Assembly: GCA_949775045.1 (NCBI GenBank)
Contig: OX459099.1
Span: forward strand, 2,655,616-2,719,615
Origin: Metridium senile
Taxonomy: Eukaryota > Cnidaria > Anthozoa > Actiniaria > Metridiidae
DNA: 64,000 nt
Direction of reading: 5' to 3'
Part shown: positions 23,504 to 36,568 of the stretch, in pieces
Layout of the letters: every line of letters begins with the position of its first letter
Position numbering within the stretch: position 1 is the first letter of the stretch
Program-made: the position numbers and the translations under genes
Notes under the pieces: generated by a model
Told to the model about the DNA's origin: nothing
Databases searched by the model: none
Seen by the model: the letters and a program-made list of their open reading frames with translations, nothing else

Positions 23504-23655
23504 TATAGAGCGGTTTTCGTATGAGTGGGAAACTGGGCGTAATATTTACGGTACTGTTACTGTAGAACTTTCGAATGTTTTTATAGAACTTACGGTACGG
23601 TTACGGCTACGGTACGGTACGGTCAGTTTCCCACTCGTACGAAAACCGCTCTATA
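23504..23655. mobile_element. MITE with 29-bp inverted ends
   Basis: AGAGCGGTTTTCGTATGAGT and AGAGCGGTTTTCGTACGAGT (rc), then GGGAAACTG on both sides; centre rich in TACGGTACGG. TAT flanks suggest a TA target site. Confidence 0.8.
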
Positions 23656-25689
23656 TAGGAAATGTTGTTTACGATATTTTCCGTGATACTGTGGAAAAAC
23701 ATTTCCTGCAGATTTTCTTCTTCATAATTTTTATTTATATTGGTGAAATAAAATATTCAATTTGTGAAATGGGAAATTTTGTTTAAATCATTCCAAAACG
23801 ACAGTTTGGTAATGAAAAACGCACCCATGGAACATACTCTCTGTTGCGTTCATTGGAAACCCCAGTCAGTAATGTAATTGATCCTCTCAGGGCGCGACGT
23901 CAAAACTGCACAGCTTATTTCCGTAAGCTTGAATAATTACCTTTCAAAGGATCACATCCCACGTATATTTTGGTATAAAACAATCAGTGTTTGGGTAAAG
24001 TTTAAGCAAAATATGATCAATTAAATTAAAAACATTCTTGACATTCAAGTCTCTCAGTTTGTGAAGAAAAAACAAGGCGACAAAAAGGCTAATTTCGATT
24101 TTGCATTTGATTGTGAGCCTCACTGTTTCTTCCAAAATATAATCGCAACACGACTTGAAACTAAGCTCATGCTGATGAAGTCAAACAACGTTTTGTTGTC
24201 ACAAACGTTTGTAATAAAAAAAGTATGGTGTCTTTCAATTTGCTTAAGAAATATCCTACACTCAAAAACTGGTCAATGTTGTACATTTTGTAAAGAAAAA
24301 TCTTTACTGATCGCAATGAAAAATTCACAATTAGTGTTGCTACTAAAGTTAGACTTACAAACACCATCATAATATTACAGGTGTTTTCATTAAAAAAAGC
24401 CTGAAGGAAGTTTTAATTAAATTAATGCACTGCGTCCAGACAGACAGACAAACAAACAAACAATAAAACACCAATACAAACGACAAAAAAAAACATGACA
24501 AAGATCCGTTTTTACCAAAACTATAATTTCCTTAATTTACCATCTCAAACAATCTAAGGAAATTTTATAGAATTAACTAATAAACTAAAATAGAATCTCA
24601 TGCAGTTAATTAAGTGAACCCAGGCCCCTCCTATCGGCAACTTAACGCCTTTGTTATCAATTTTTTTTGGATTGCGTTTGCGCATCTCATTGCTAACCGA
24701 ATTCCCCAAATGGTCCGTTTTCATGTGCGCAGTTGAAACTTTGCCGCATTTGTGTTGTGCTATAACACTTCAATGATCTAGTTTTTCCTGTGTCTCAATT
24801 TCGTTTGGAACTGTTTCTGTTCAAGGTTATTTCAAGGTTGAGGAAAATCGAGTTCTACGATCGCTACAGGAACTAAGAATATTTCGCAAGGTGAGTCGTT
24901 AAATGTTAAAACTGATAATGTACGTGCCTTTCTGAGGGCAGACATCACGGATTCTGTAGAATTTTTTCGTGATCAATTTAGCGTCTGTTTGATATTTTGA
25001 TTAAATAATGTTAATCATACCAATTTCCTTAGTAAATCAATTGTAGAAAAACAGACGCTTATGCATTTATTTTAGTAAATGTATTGTGTAATTTTTCAAA
25101 TGGTTTTACAAATTATCCGATCCAAATATGTTTTTTTGTGAATTATAACCTTCGAATACTGGCTAAAACACGAGCTGGTCGTTATTAGTGAGAATACTAT
25201 GTTAAAGGTATCATAGGACAAAATGTTTAAAGAAAATAGACAATTTCTCGAAAAAAGCATCATGTGATAACTCAATGTCTTGTCTATCGTTTACCAAAAA
25301 CAAAATCGGCTTTTTTTCTTCGCAAGATATTCTTAAAAATATATTTTGTTCTATTTAAGATTATTACTATAGGTACAATACAAGTTGTTATGGTGTTAGC
25401 TGAATTGTTTGTGGTTTTTGTATGTGATAATATATAAATGACTTCGATTAAAGACAAATTTACCCACAATTAAAGTTCACATTATTTGTAAGAAACGAGT
25501 ATATTTTTCTCGCCTCAAATTAATGTTATCCAAAATTAAATTAATTTTAAATTTTAGCTAACAAATTCATTGATTATTATGTTTTGTTTTTACGTGTGTT
25601 TACCATTTATATTATATTTAAACTTCTTAGCTTATTTTTCAGTTTTAATTAAGAGAACGAGCTTACATAAATAAGATTGAAAAATGAGC
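23656..25689. other. Spacer, possibly including a 5' untranslated exon
   Basis: About 2 kb with no supported coding exon. A good donor (CGCAAG/GTGAGTCG) at 24891 could end a 5' UTR exon of the downstream receptor gene. No ORF with motifs. Confidence 0.35.
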
Positions 25690-25957
25690 ATACACACCTT
25701 ATTCTGAAAAAGCTTGAAGGGGCGATTGGTGATTGGCTATTGCACGACCGAAAGGAACTATGGGTAATACGAATTTCTTCTTATTCCTTTCTAAATTACC
25801 CAAACAATGCCTCCACCGTTGAGCTCAACCTTCGATACATCTAATGTCATCGCTGAACAGTGGAGGCATTGTTTTGGTAATTTAGAATGGAATAAGAAGA
25901 AATTCGTATTACCCATAGTAGCTTTTGGTCGTGCAACCTTTTTTGAATTAGGTGTAT
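25690..25957. mobile_element. MITE, family with ACACCTAATTC ends (copy 1)
   Basis: Ends ACACCTTATTCTGAAAAAGC and ACACCTAATTCAAAAAAGG (rc). Inner arms carry GGGTAATACGAATTTCTTCT inverted. A second copy, split by a LINE, is at 55520-56905. Confidence 0.8.
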
Positions 25958-26994
25958 ACGGTTTTTTTACGTTTCCTAAAGAATTCGATAAGATAATGAA
26001 ATTTTCATGTATTTTATTGTGCGCCTAACGTTATTGTTCAAACTTTTCGTCAAAAATAATAACAATAGTGACTGAAAATGAAAAAATATAGAAAAAAAAT
26101 ATTTCCATATGTATTGAAAACATCAAGCCATTAGAGAGCACAGGAAGACCACCCGCAAAAAAATCCTCAGAAAGAATAGCTGGGCTGCATGTGTTTATAC
26201 CACTTGGCATCTGAAAGCTAATCGAAAATAGACAGTTCGTATTTATTACGTAAATGAATAAACAACAGTATTTTGTCTCTGTGGTCGTTTAGCCAAGAAA
26301 ATATTTAGCTTGGTGTAAAGACAAAAAAAACTATTACTAGTCAAAACCAACCGTTCAAGATGATAAAAAGTAATTAATAAACCGCGAAAATGTCTAGCCT
26401 CAAGCCGTCAAACGATCTTTTACAATTGTGTATTTTTCGTCTATGAATTAAATGGTAGGCTTCGTTTTGCTTTCTGCTGATACCATCAGTGCCTCACAGA
26501 CTGGAAAACGCTAACTAAAAATAATTGATTTTATCGGCTCTTCTGGAATTTTCTGTAGTGTGCGCCGCTGTGAAAGTCTGGTCTTGGAGGTATATAATTC
26601 ACTAACACAGCCAAAAATTGTAAACTAAGTAGCATCATTATTGTGCACTGCAACTCCAGCACATTTCAGTTGAAAAAAATTAGATGATTCCTCAAAGTAT
26701 TTTCTCAGTTTATGCCATTTCTGTAATAAAAACAACTTAAGAATCCCGGGGGGAGGGGGTAGGACTCAGGTGGTAAAAGTATATATCGGGTATATTTTTT
26801 TTATCTCTTAGGGGTAAAAATCAGCCATTTTGTATCTTTTGAAGTTTTAAGGTGGCTCATGATCACAGTAGTCGTATTGTTTTAATAGTAAAAAACCCGA
26901 CTTCAAATATAGTATAGAAATATATATTTATTTATTTCGTTTGTGTTGACGTTCATCAACTTGTAAAGAATAGTCCAGTTTCTCGTTATCCATC
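25958..26994. other. Spacer without recognised features
   Basis: About 1 kb AT-rich. A GGGGGGAGGGGG run near 26750 is the only odd stretch. Confidence 0.4.
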
Positions 26995-27362
26995 ACCGCT
27001 ATATTATTTAACAAAAGGTGCATTTACACAAGCTAAGACCCCGTCTACACGGATCCGGATACTTTTGAAACCGCATACTTTTTGATGCGAATCGGCCTAT
27101 CGTCCACACGAATCCAGTGAATCCGGTCACCGAAACCGCATACTTTTACTTGAATCCTCAGGATATGCGGATTCGTGTGGACGCAAATATTTCTATGCGG
27201 TTTCAGCCGGATCGGATTCGTGTAGACGAGGCCTTAGCCTTGTTGTCAAAATATTCACAAATTCCAAGCAGAGCATATAAAATGTTACCGCTTAACAATA
27301 GAAAACATATATTTGAATTTACTCTCAACTGAGACTATTCCTGTGCAAATGCATGTGATAAC
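26995..27362. mobile_element. ACCGC-family MITE interrupted by another MITE
   Basis: Left part ACCGCTATATTATTTAACAA...CATTTACACAAGC matches the right end (rc) of the element at 12759-12956. The matching interior resumes after the nested insert with TTAGCCTTGTTGTCAAA and CACAAATTCCAAGC. The far end is approximate. Confidence 0.65.
27035..27235. mobile_element. Nested MITE with CGTCTACACG ends
   Basis: Ends AAGACCCCGTCTACACG and AAGGCCTCGTCTACACG (rc) with inverted CCGGAT and GCATA motifs inside. Inserted into the element at 26995-27362. Confidence 0.75.
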
Positions 27363-27950
27363 CTGAAACTGGAGTATTTTGATATTTGTTTGGGCATATC
27401 ATGATATTATTGGCTTTGACATAGTCACAATTGAACAATATGTAATATTACTGTATTTTGGACTCATATGTGACATAAACTAAACTAAAGGAACATTTTA
27501 AACAATTGCCAAAAATCAGTATTCCTATTTTTAGAAACCGAATTCATCTAAAAATGGTTATAGTAATTATCATCATGGTGATCAATTTGCAGTTTAACTG
27601 AACAGATCCCACAGCACATGATTTGCAACAAGATACTTTAAATGCATTGATAACCTTTTAATAATTAAACAAATGAACTCCACTGATATTTAATTTGGTC
27701 AGTTACGTTCAGATGAGTACAGCGTGTCGCCAATTACATCTAGTTGTTATAAGCTTATGTTATAAGCAGTTTCTTTAGCTTATATTTAGCTTGACATGGT
27801 CTAAGGGGGCGGTTTCCGTGTTGTTTTTACTAAATATTTCAAATATAGAATAATATAATCAATCCGGATCTTTTTAATTTTATAGTGAGTGAAAACCTTT
27901 CTTTGCAGACATCGTTTTGCAAATTGCCCGGCGTGGCCTTTATTATTTAA

Positions 27951-28113
27951 CAATTATTCGCCTGAGCCGAAGGCGAAGTAGCCTGAGAAAACAAACGTTC
28001 TTTTGCTGCGAAAGAACGCCTGTTTTCTCAGGCTAAAGGTGAAGTGAATATCGGTGAATATAATACCCGAGACGGAGTTTCGATATTCACTGAGCCTGAG
28101 GTGAATAATTGTT
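27951..28113. repeat. Compound inverted repeat
   Basis: Outer pair CAATTATTCGCCTGAG / CTGAGGTGAATAATTG and an inner perfect hairpin AGCCTGAGAAAAC...GTTTTCTCAGGCT (27980-28033). It may be a small foldback element or a conserved structured repeat. Confidence 0.6.
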
Positions 28114-28212
28114 TCAGTATAAATACAAAAGTGATTATTTCAAAAAGTAAAAATAACCAGCCATTTTGAAAAAAAAAATAAAAGCGCGCGAAATGCTGTA
28201 CGTGACTGTAGA

Positions 28213-28535
28213 CAGGGTTCGTGCTACTCCTTAAACTCCTTGAAAACTCCTTAGATTTGATTTACGTTTTTAAGGGCACTTGAAAAGCCCTTGAATTTTA
28301 GAAAATCAGCAAAAACTCCTTAAAAACTCCTTAATTCTAGCTAAATAAGGGTAAAAATTCGAGTATTGCAAATTGAAGTTAAGTAAAAATTCTAGTATTG
28401 TACATCATTTTCGTAAATTCGTAAATTTTCGTATATCAAAGTTGTCGCAAAAAGTGCTTAAAAATTACTTTTTGGTCCTTGAAAACTACTTGAAAACTAC
28501 TTAGATTTTGTTTACTGACATCAGCACGAACCCTG
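28213..28535. mobile_element. MITE with CAGGGTTCGTGCT ends
   Basis: Inverted ends CAGGGTTCGTGCT flanked by TGTAGA on both sides (28207-28212, 28536-28541). The interior repeats CTCCTTGAAAACTCCTTAGA. hAT-like by its CAGGG ends, although the visible duplication is 6 bp and not 8. Confidence 0.75.
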
Positions 28536-28815
28536 TGTAGAGGAATAGTGAGAATTTCTCGACCAATCACCGTGCGCGATTTTCTATAATCACTTGTGTA
28601 TTTATATACTAATGTTAAACATATAGTATATGATCTCCAGTTACTCTGTGAGCAGAGTTTTTTTCTGTTATACTTAGAGTGAAAAATCCTCTGCTCTCAG
28701 AGTATAAAATCTCTATGGCTTCTGTTGACTGTAGTCATCTTTGCTGGGCAGTATCTACAATAGTATATCAAGTAAATACGTTCCTCTATACACCCATTTT
28801 TTGATAATCTGCCTG

Positions 28816-29003
28816 CTGGAAATGGTTGATCTAAGACCGATAGGAATTGTGGAAGATCATTAAATTGCAAATGCACTGTAGTTACTTCTGAAATCAGTAC
28901 TGGTACATGTAATTCAGCACTATGAAAGCGTGATTAAAATAATGCATTTGGATTTTATGAGCTTCCACAATTCCTATATCGGTCTCAGATCAGCCATTTC
29001 CAG
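28816..29003. mobile_element. MITE with CTGGAAATGG arms
   Basis: Inverted arms of about 40 bp, GGAAATGGTTGATCTAAGAC...CCACAATTCC. A half copy lies at about 32980-33040. Confidence 0.65.
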
Positions 29004-29830
29004 ACGACCAACGTTAATTGAAATAAGTGTTGTATTTATAATATGAAATCAACAGGAACTGAACTTAGTAAAACAAATCTATGAGTACGTGTGAGCATTG
29101 TCAATGTTCTAGCGTCTATTTGTCTCCGAAAACCACATTACCGTTGACATCATTTTTTCTATATCTCCAAAAGTCAAAACCAGCTGGCCAACAATTTTAG
29201 TTAGAGCTGCATAAGCCAATCAGATCGCGTTCAGCGATATGCCAATCGGGAATTAACCAATGACGGTATCGGAAAGCCTGTTGTAATTACAAGTACTTAG
29301 TCGATATATTTACCTTATTACTGTCACCCAGTGAACGGACAAAGGATCTCCTTGAATAGCGTATGTGATGAATATTCGGCTTAATTTAGGTCTGGGTTTA
29401 TACAGTTGAGATATAAAGCCTATTGGAGTTGGATGCATCATTCAAGTAGATGTCATTCTAATCAAGACCGCAAAATATACATTTCATATTAGTAATTCCC
29501 ATCTTAAATGTTTAATTACTTCGAATTCGTTAATTCGTGTCATAATCAAGAATCAAGTGACAAGTATTGTTCAACCTTTGTCACTGAATCCTATTTTTGA
29601 AACGTTTGAGGCGTAACAATTCAAATGTTTGAGAGAAACTAAAGTGGACGAGAATGCGTTAGATGATTTGACAGAGCCTTGGAACACCTCGACTAACTAA
29701 CTATTCGCCCTTTGAAAGGCAAGAAAAAAACATTTTTTAAATTTCTAAGCGTTTCATGTTTTGGATTGAAATATGGATGAACTTCATCATTCTTGTTAAT
29801 TTCAGGGGTCGTTTTTTTGGTGTGGAAAAC

Positions 29831-29897
29831 ATGGTATTATGGTGGACGAGCATTTGGTTTACCTTGGTGATTTTACGCGAGATCAGTTTCGTAGCAA
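29831..29897 (+). CDS. Receptor gene exon 1: signal peptide
   Basis: ATG at 29831 after acceptor TTTCAG at 29805 (25 nt of 5' UTR in this exon). MVLWWTSIWFTLVIL is hydrophobic. Donor GTAAGT. The acceptor means that an upstream noncoding exon exists. Confidence 0.85.
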
Positions 29898-32800
29898 GTA
29901 AGTGAACTGCACATTTTAATCAACATTTGTTTGTGCTCCATTATAGTTAACATAAAAAACGCTAATGGTCAATAGGTGGCTTTAAACGTCGATAGCGCTT
30001 GCTGTAGCCGAGTTTATACATATTTAACATCAAACACACTCCAAGCATTAATTTACTCATAGCAAGCGCAACATACAAAGAGATACACCATATATTCTTC
30101 AAACAAACCAGTGAATCCTTGAAAACTAAATCAAATAATACAAAAAACTACATGACTCAAGGAGAAATTAAATAAATTGAACCAATAATATCCTGGGTGA
30201 ATCGAAAACCACCAACATCAATTGTTAGGATAAAAATAAACTGCAGTCAATTAATTTTGGTTCGACAGCATGACGAGGTGCATTTTTTTATATTTTTTTA
30301 ATTTTTTTTTTCTAAAGATAACAAAAAAATATTAATAGTAACAAGAATAAACAAACGGTAAGGTAAACGAGGTACATTAATATATAATCATTTTGTATAT
30401 TATAGATATTTTTTATCGATATACGAGAATATTCATACGTGATATCTTTCATTTACCTTTTAGACATCCCCGGGGGTGATGCTTTACCCTTGGGCAATCC
30501 CCGGGGTGATAGCTGCTTTGTGTTTCCGTATGTTCAAGTTTCAAGTTTATTGTTAATAAGTTGTTTATGTGTGTATATATGAAAGCCCAATCAATGGACC
30601 AACAATATATATATATATATTGTTTATATTGTTTTTATTACAAAATGACCCCGCCCGTATTATTTAGTACGATTAATCGAGGCGATTGGTGAGACATGCT
30701 ATACTAAAAAGCCACTTTTATTCATTCTTTACAAGTTACTAGAAAAGTACCAATCTTGTCGCATATTTACGCACAATATAAAACAATTAAATGTTGGTTA
30801 TGTTACATTGCCCCATACGCAATTTTGTTCCTATTTGTATATATATTTTCAGTTGACCCATTTTTGACAACAACTAATCATAATATAATTCTTGAAATAG
30901 AACCGTGAACTCATGCAGCGTAATACTACAAGTACAATCGTCACGTAAAACAGTGACGCTAATAACACGTATTTTTTAAATAATTAACAATTGAAAGTCA
31001 TAACTCGCGAACACAATTTCTTGACTGAACCTATACACTGTTACGTGATTGTATCAAAAAAAAAAAAAAAAAAAAATCATAACTTCAAAAAGCGGTGTCT
31101 TTTAATCTTGAATGATGATCGGCGGCTTTTATATAAATTATGATTTGTAATTCCTTTGCGCTTATGAGATCTTATAAAAAACTCTGCGTGCAATCAATTT
31201 ACACACTGTCAATATTTTGTTTTATTCCGCTTCATATTAAATACAGCCAATCAGAATGCTTGAAAGCTGTTGTATATTCGGCGGTATTCAACTGTCTCTT
31301 CCCATGAGACATTGTGGGTTGACTTTACTTTATATGATGTGAGATAAAATAGTTATATAATGTCAAACCGTAAATATCCAACTCGTTACTTGTATTTTCC
31401 TTGTATACACACTCGGCTTAAGGCTCGTGTGTATACTAGAAGATGTAAACAAGTGCCTCCTGGGATTTACCACGGTATGTCACTCAAAACCATTGTATAA
31501 CTAGAATGTAACATATATCCACCCTTGTTGAAATTAATAATAGTTCCACGCATGAAGCCAATCTATACTGACCAGACATCGCTTAATCATTAGCTTCAGC
31601 CATGATCTGATAACCGATAAAAATGGTTTCGTCTAATTTTAGTTTTCAACTATAAATACCATTGTGCAAAACTATATTTTACATTCGCAATATTTTAATA
31701 TTTTAATATTTTAATGCCCAACCAAGTTTTAGCTTTTTTTTGCAAGGTAGCCCGAGTAAAAACTCATTGAGCGTCTAGTTTCAAAAGTATTCAAAAGATT
31801 CGTATAAGCGCTCAGTGTAAGGTAGCCTAAGTAAAAGTTCTCCTACAGCCATTATTTGCCATTTCGTAATTATATTGTATTTTATTGTTTAACTCTCTTC
31901 GTTTCGTGCGTTGTGTGTGATAAGCAATAAGATTAAACTAAAAAAAAGCTAAATAATGAATTGAAATGCGTTCGGTGTATAAGTGAAATACAGATACATG
32001 AGAAAAATAGCATATGCCCCTGGCGGGAATTGAATAAAACCAAACTGACTTGTGTTTGCAGAGGCTGCTAATCCAAGCTCAGAACAATCTCTGATAAGAG
32101 AACTATTGACGAATTACAACCCTAATGGACGGCCTGTGTTAATGCCTAATGCAACTATTAAAGTGGAATTTGGTATCGAGATCGTACAGATAATAGACGT
32201 GGTAAGTTGATTTACACCAAAATACATCGGTTAAAGGTTGTAAAGATTGTAAATAGGAAACGATGGCTGCTGAATCATTGTTTTTCACAATAATTGTATG
32301 CCGGGGGATGATCATTCGTAGCCTGTATAGAGAGGGGAGAGGGCACCGTCAGTTTCCTGAGATTCCTGTGAGATCAGCTTGCGACACTAAATATTAGTGT
32401 TTTCTTCTTTTCTCTCTCCTGGATACACAGTCTAGACCATCCGAGTGTATGTAGCCTTAACACATGTTTCAGAAAAACTTTCTGTGTGTCACAGATTGTT
32501 ATATATGCATGGTAATGCGGAATAATAGACAAAAAAAATATAAATGCGGAATAATAGGCAAAAAGATTATATATTAGTTGACACACAAATGACTTTATAT
32601 ACTCGTATATATCAATAATGCTAACATGATGTTATGTTTGTAGGACACTCGTTATCAGATCATTAAAACAAACGTCTGGATAAGACAGGTGAGTACTATG
32701 ACAGGTATACATATCCAGATAATCAGGGCTCGAAATAGGAACAAAATTTGGCCTGCCACTTCCAGATAAAGGAACATTGAAAGATGATTTCCCGTAAATT

Positions 32801-33721
32801 TTGACTGCAACTTTGAATTCCATTTGGCAGTTCATAATGTTTTTTGCCTGCCAAACCTTAAATTTGGCCTGCATTTGGTCATTGGCAGTTTTTTTTGAGC
32901 CCTGATAATAGGTGCATAAGACACTGATTGTTGGTTACACTGAAGAAGTATACTGTGCCAGGTATACATTATTTCAATCAACGTTGATTATCTGGAAATG
33001 GTTGATCGCAGATCGATAGGAATATTAATTGTGGGAGTTCATTTAAAGCACTAATTTTTATCCACGCAGCGTACAATCGTAGGCCTCCTAGGGGGATGCA
33101 TGCTCCCATGTTCCTTTGATCTTTTTGCATTTTCTCCCTAGTTCCCAAAGTATAATAAATGTTTCCCTGAAATGTTTTACCTTATGATCCCATGATCCCC
33201 AAAAACTATTGTTTTATCATATTTTGTTCCCTTATTCCCTGAAAATAATTTGACAGTATCCCGTGTTCCCTTTAAATACATGTCCTTTCTCCCTAAAACC
33301 CCTGGGAGGGGCTCAATCGTGTGGAATTGGTAGTTAGTATTATTGAAGGACTGCTTTCCAATTTTACTTCTGGCACTTGCTTTCACACTTTCGCTCAACA
33401 TATCAAGCCTACTTTGTTGCTTGGTGACGTAGAGAGAATTACTACATGCTTAATATAACAATGTCACCTAATTTTGACTGAATATTCATTTCAGCGATGG
33501 AAAAACGACATTCTCAACTGGAACGTGTCAGGATTTCAAGGCTTAAAGACCATCAGGCTTGAACCTCATGCAGTATGGACACCAGATGTGGTACTATATA
33601 ACAGGTTAGTAGGGTATACAGTGCATACGAAAAGAAGTGATGATGATGATGATAATGATGGTGAAGATGATGATGATGATGATGATGATGATGGTGATGA
33701 TGATGGTGATTGAGATAATGG

Positions 33722-33755
<34 letters not shown>

Positions 33756-35574
33756 GGTGGCGATGGTGATGATATTGATGGTGGTGATGGTGGTGGTGGT
33801 GATGATGATCAGGGTGATGATGATGGTGATAGTGATTGTGATGGTGATAGTGATTGTGATGCTGATGGGGATGATTAAGGTGAAGGTGATGATTATGATG
33901 ATGTTTTTGACTATAATGATGAAAGGGATGATGATAATTGCGCGCAATCAGGTGATGACGGATAGTCATGATGATAGGTATGGTGATGGTAATGTTGGTT
34001 TATGGTGATGGTAATGTTGATTATGGTGGTGATGATTATGATAATGATGGTGGTGGTGGTGGTGGTGGTAATGACTGAGCAATATAGTTGTTTCTCATTG
34101 GAATAGCTGTAGTTTTGTATACGAACACCAAACTCGTTTCGTAGTAAGAGGTGTGACACATTTTGTTTCTGGAAAATCAATTGAAAACGTTAAAGCGTTA
34201 AAAAATAATTTCAAAATCTAAAACTTAAATAAAAAGAAAAACATGACTTATAGACTATTTTTTTTTTTGACTTGTAGACTACTAAAAACATAAAAATGCA
34301 AAAGACTATTAATCCTAAACTGTTATCCCATAACTCACATAATTTTTAAATCATTATACCCTAAATTCTTTACATTCTTTAAATTCTTAAACATGGAATT
34401 ATCTGTGTTTATTAATTTCAGTGGTGACAGTAAATCTAAGAGCGGTGTGGAGAAGTTCAAAACCCGCGTAATAGTCAACAACGATGGGTCAATAGCTTGG
34501 TTCAGCCCGGCACTATACATTACAACATGTAGCATGGACATTTCGTACTTCCCATTCGATCAACAAACATGTAAAATGAAATTCGGCTCGTGGACTTTCA
34601 TGGAGAATCAAGTCGACGTCATTCCTTCTCAGAAACCTTTATTCACTGATAAATACATTGAAAGCACTGAATGGCATCTGATATCAGCCTGGAAACACAG
34701 GGAAACCGCTAACTACACATGCTGCGAGAAACCGCTTTCCTTCATTGAGGTGAAAGTGATGATACGCCGTAAACCACTTTTCTACGCGTTTAATTTGATC
34801 GCTCCATGTTTGATATTCTTGATTGTGATTCTACTGGGGTTTTGTCTTCCCCCTGAATCTCGCGAGCGTATCACGTTGAATATAACAGTCCTCCTTGCTA
34901 TGGCAGTGTTTATGCAGTTGATGTCTAAGTCTCTACCGCGAAATGCCGACACTACTCCTTTGCTTGGGCAATTCTATATCACTATTATGACTGAGATTGC
35001 ACTATCGTTAATTGCGACTTGCTTTGTTTTGAACTTCCACCATCGTAACATGGGCGTTGTCCCCACGTGGGTGGACGTTGTTGTCCTTCATTGGCTGGCT
35101 GCAGTGTTCTGCGTTCGGCGTCCAGCCACCGACTTCAAAACGACGAAAAAACAAGACTTAGAACTTGAAAAGATCAACATTTGCTTACTGGCACATAATA
35201 AGCAAACTGGACGCGGAAGTGGCATCACTTTAACGCCAACAATGAATATAAATGCTCAAGGTTCATTGACTGCTGTACAAAAATATCGGACGAAAGTTAC
35301 ATGTAGTGACGGACTTCCGCTGACTGGTTTCATGAAATCTCGAAATATGTCGACTAGTAAACCGCACAATCCTTCGACAAGCGACCTCGATCGATTGAAT
35401 ACGATTCGTGAGTCGAAGCGACGTCGTGAACAATTAGTTTTGAAATGGAAACATGTTGCAATGGTTTTAGATCGCCTGCTTTTCTGGGTCATTGTTGTAA
35501 CAATTATAATATCGATATCTGTAGTATTTAAAGAGAAAATACGACAATCGTTTGGTGGAGAATACAATTCTTGA
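29831..35574 (+). CDS. Nicotinic acetylcholine receptor-like Cys-loop subunit
   Basis: Five coding exons (29831-29897, 32062-32201, 32644-32688, 33495-33604, 34422-35574), all GT..AG and in frame, give about 504 residues, normal for the family. Order: signal peptide (1-22), ligand-binding domain with GFQGLKTIRLEPHAVWTPDVV-type loop A (W112), Cys-loop C157-C171 (13 residues between, SYFPFD inside), loop B W178, vicinal C221-C222, then M1 (about 242-262), M2 (271-290, ERITLNITVLLAMAVF), M3 (304-324), a long intracellular loop and M4 (474-491). The CC pair marks an alpha-type subunit. Glu before M2 and Leu at 9' indicate a cation channel. The loop C tyrosine after CC is missing (CCEKPLSF). Assembles as pentamers in the plasma membrane; ligand not provable here. 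Confidence 0.92.
30590..30640. repeat. Short (AT)n in receptor intron 1
   Basis: AATATATATATATATATTG run in the 2.2-kb intron 29898-32061. A 24-A run lies near 31053. No other gene signal was seen in this intron. Confidence 0.7.
32062..32201 (+). CDS. Receptor gene exon 2: start of ligand-binding domain
   Basis: LIRELLTNYNPNGRPV and IKVEFGIEIVQIIDV, the N-terminal helix and first strand of nicotinic subunits. Acceptor TTTGCAG, donor GTAAGT. Confidence 0.9.
32644..32688 (+). CDS. Receptor gene exon 3: 45-bp exon
   Basis: DTRYQIIKTNVWIRQ, the conserved loop D strand. The 45-bp exon is at the position found in vertebrate nicotinic genes. Confidence 0.9.
32724..32904. mobile_element. MITE with CAGGGCTCGAAA ends
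   Basis: Ends CAGGGCTCGAAA and CAGGGCTCAAAA (rc), flanked by ATAAT on the right and GATAAT on the left, in receptor intron 3. The interior repeats TTTGGCCTGC. hAT-like. Confidence 0.75.
33495..33604 (+). CDS. Receptor gene exon 4: loop A region
   Basis: RWKNDILNWN then WTPDVVLYN. The 110-bp length equals the standard nicotinic exon 4. Ends in phase 2. Confidence 0.92.
33630..34076. repeat. (GAT/GGT)n microsatellite in receptor intron 4
   Basis: About 450 bp of degenerate GATGAT/GGTGGT triplets. The His/Met/Ile-rich ORFs here are artefacts. Confidence 0.9.
34422..35574 (+). CDS. Receptor gene exon 5: Cys-loop to C terminus
   Basis: All remaining coding sequence in one exon, with Cys-loop, CC pair, M1-M4 and a stop at 35572-35574. 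Intron loss relative to vertebrate genes. Confidence 0.95.
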
Positions 35575-35654
35575 CGGCATGTGTATTACACTTAGAAATA
35601 TCTAGTACAAAGTACATTTGAATTCTAGCAAATGAAAGGTTTTCGCCTATTACA

Positions 35655-36238
35655 GTATAAATCACCAACCAGTTAACAAGAAATTCAAAACAGGCAGCTT
35701 TGAAAGAATGAAAGAACTCAAGGAAGAATGTTTAATAAATAGTTTAGTGAATATAAAACGATGCATATGCCTATAATTATACTGTGATATAAAAACGCTG
35801 GGGGCTGTAGAGCAACCAGTTTACAAGAAATTTAAAGTCAAAAGAAACAGCTTTGAAAAATAAAAGAACTCAAGGAAGAATGTTTAGTAAATATAAATCG
35901 ATGCACATGCCTATAATTATACTGTGATATAAGCACTCTGGGGGGCTGTAGAGCAACCAGTTTACAAGAAATTTAAAGTCAAAAGAAGCAGCTTTGAAAA
36001 ATAAAAGAACTCAAGGAAGAATGTTTAGTAAATATAAGTCGATGCACATGCCTATAATCATACTGTGATATAAACACGCTGGGGGGCTGTAGAGCAACCA
36101 GTTTACAAGAAATTTAAAGTCAAAAAAAGCAGCTTTAAAAAAATAAAAGAACTCAAGGAAGAATGTTTAGTAAATATAAATCGATGCACATGCCTATAAT
36201 TATACTGTGATATAAGCACGCTGGGGGCTGTAGAGCAA
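35655..36238. repeat. 141-bp tandem array downstream of the receptor stop
   Basis: GAACTCAAGGAAGAATGTTTA starts at 35714, 35866, 36007 and 36149. Units 2-3 are 141-142 bp; the first is longer. Each unit has CACGCTGGGGGCTGTAGAGC. The array may lie in the 3' UTR. No poly(A) signal was placed with confidence. Confidence 0.85.
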
Positions 36239-36568
36239 GAGATAAATTAGAAGAGGCGTAGCTTAGGTGTAACTTACCTAGAAAAAATACCGTAACCGTT
36301 CAATGAACCGTCTAATCAGGCAGATGGAAATTATTTTGAAAAGGAACCGCCTAGCATAAAATGTCAACAACAGAACCTGTTTGGAAATTGGAAAAATAAT
36401 ATCATCGCCATTGTTATTTGAAAGTTTGAAAATAATGCAAACTTGGTTATAATCAAATGTATAAAGTCATTGATATCGCGTATGAGTGTGGATTAAAATT
36501 TCTAGAATGTAATGATCGCTATCATTTCTTTAGCAACTAAACACATTTTACCAAAAGATAACTATATA

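Noticed and set aside
23500..29800. Short ORFs such as 23469-23786 and 24061-24372
   Set aside because: No motifs, no splice context, and overlap with MITE sequence or AT-rich spacer.
33553..34008. His-, Ile- and Met-rich ORFs
   Set aside because: (GAT/GGT)n microsatellite in a receptor intron.
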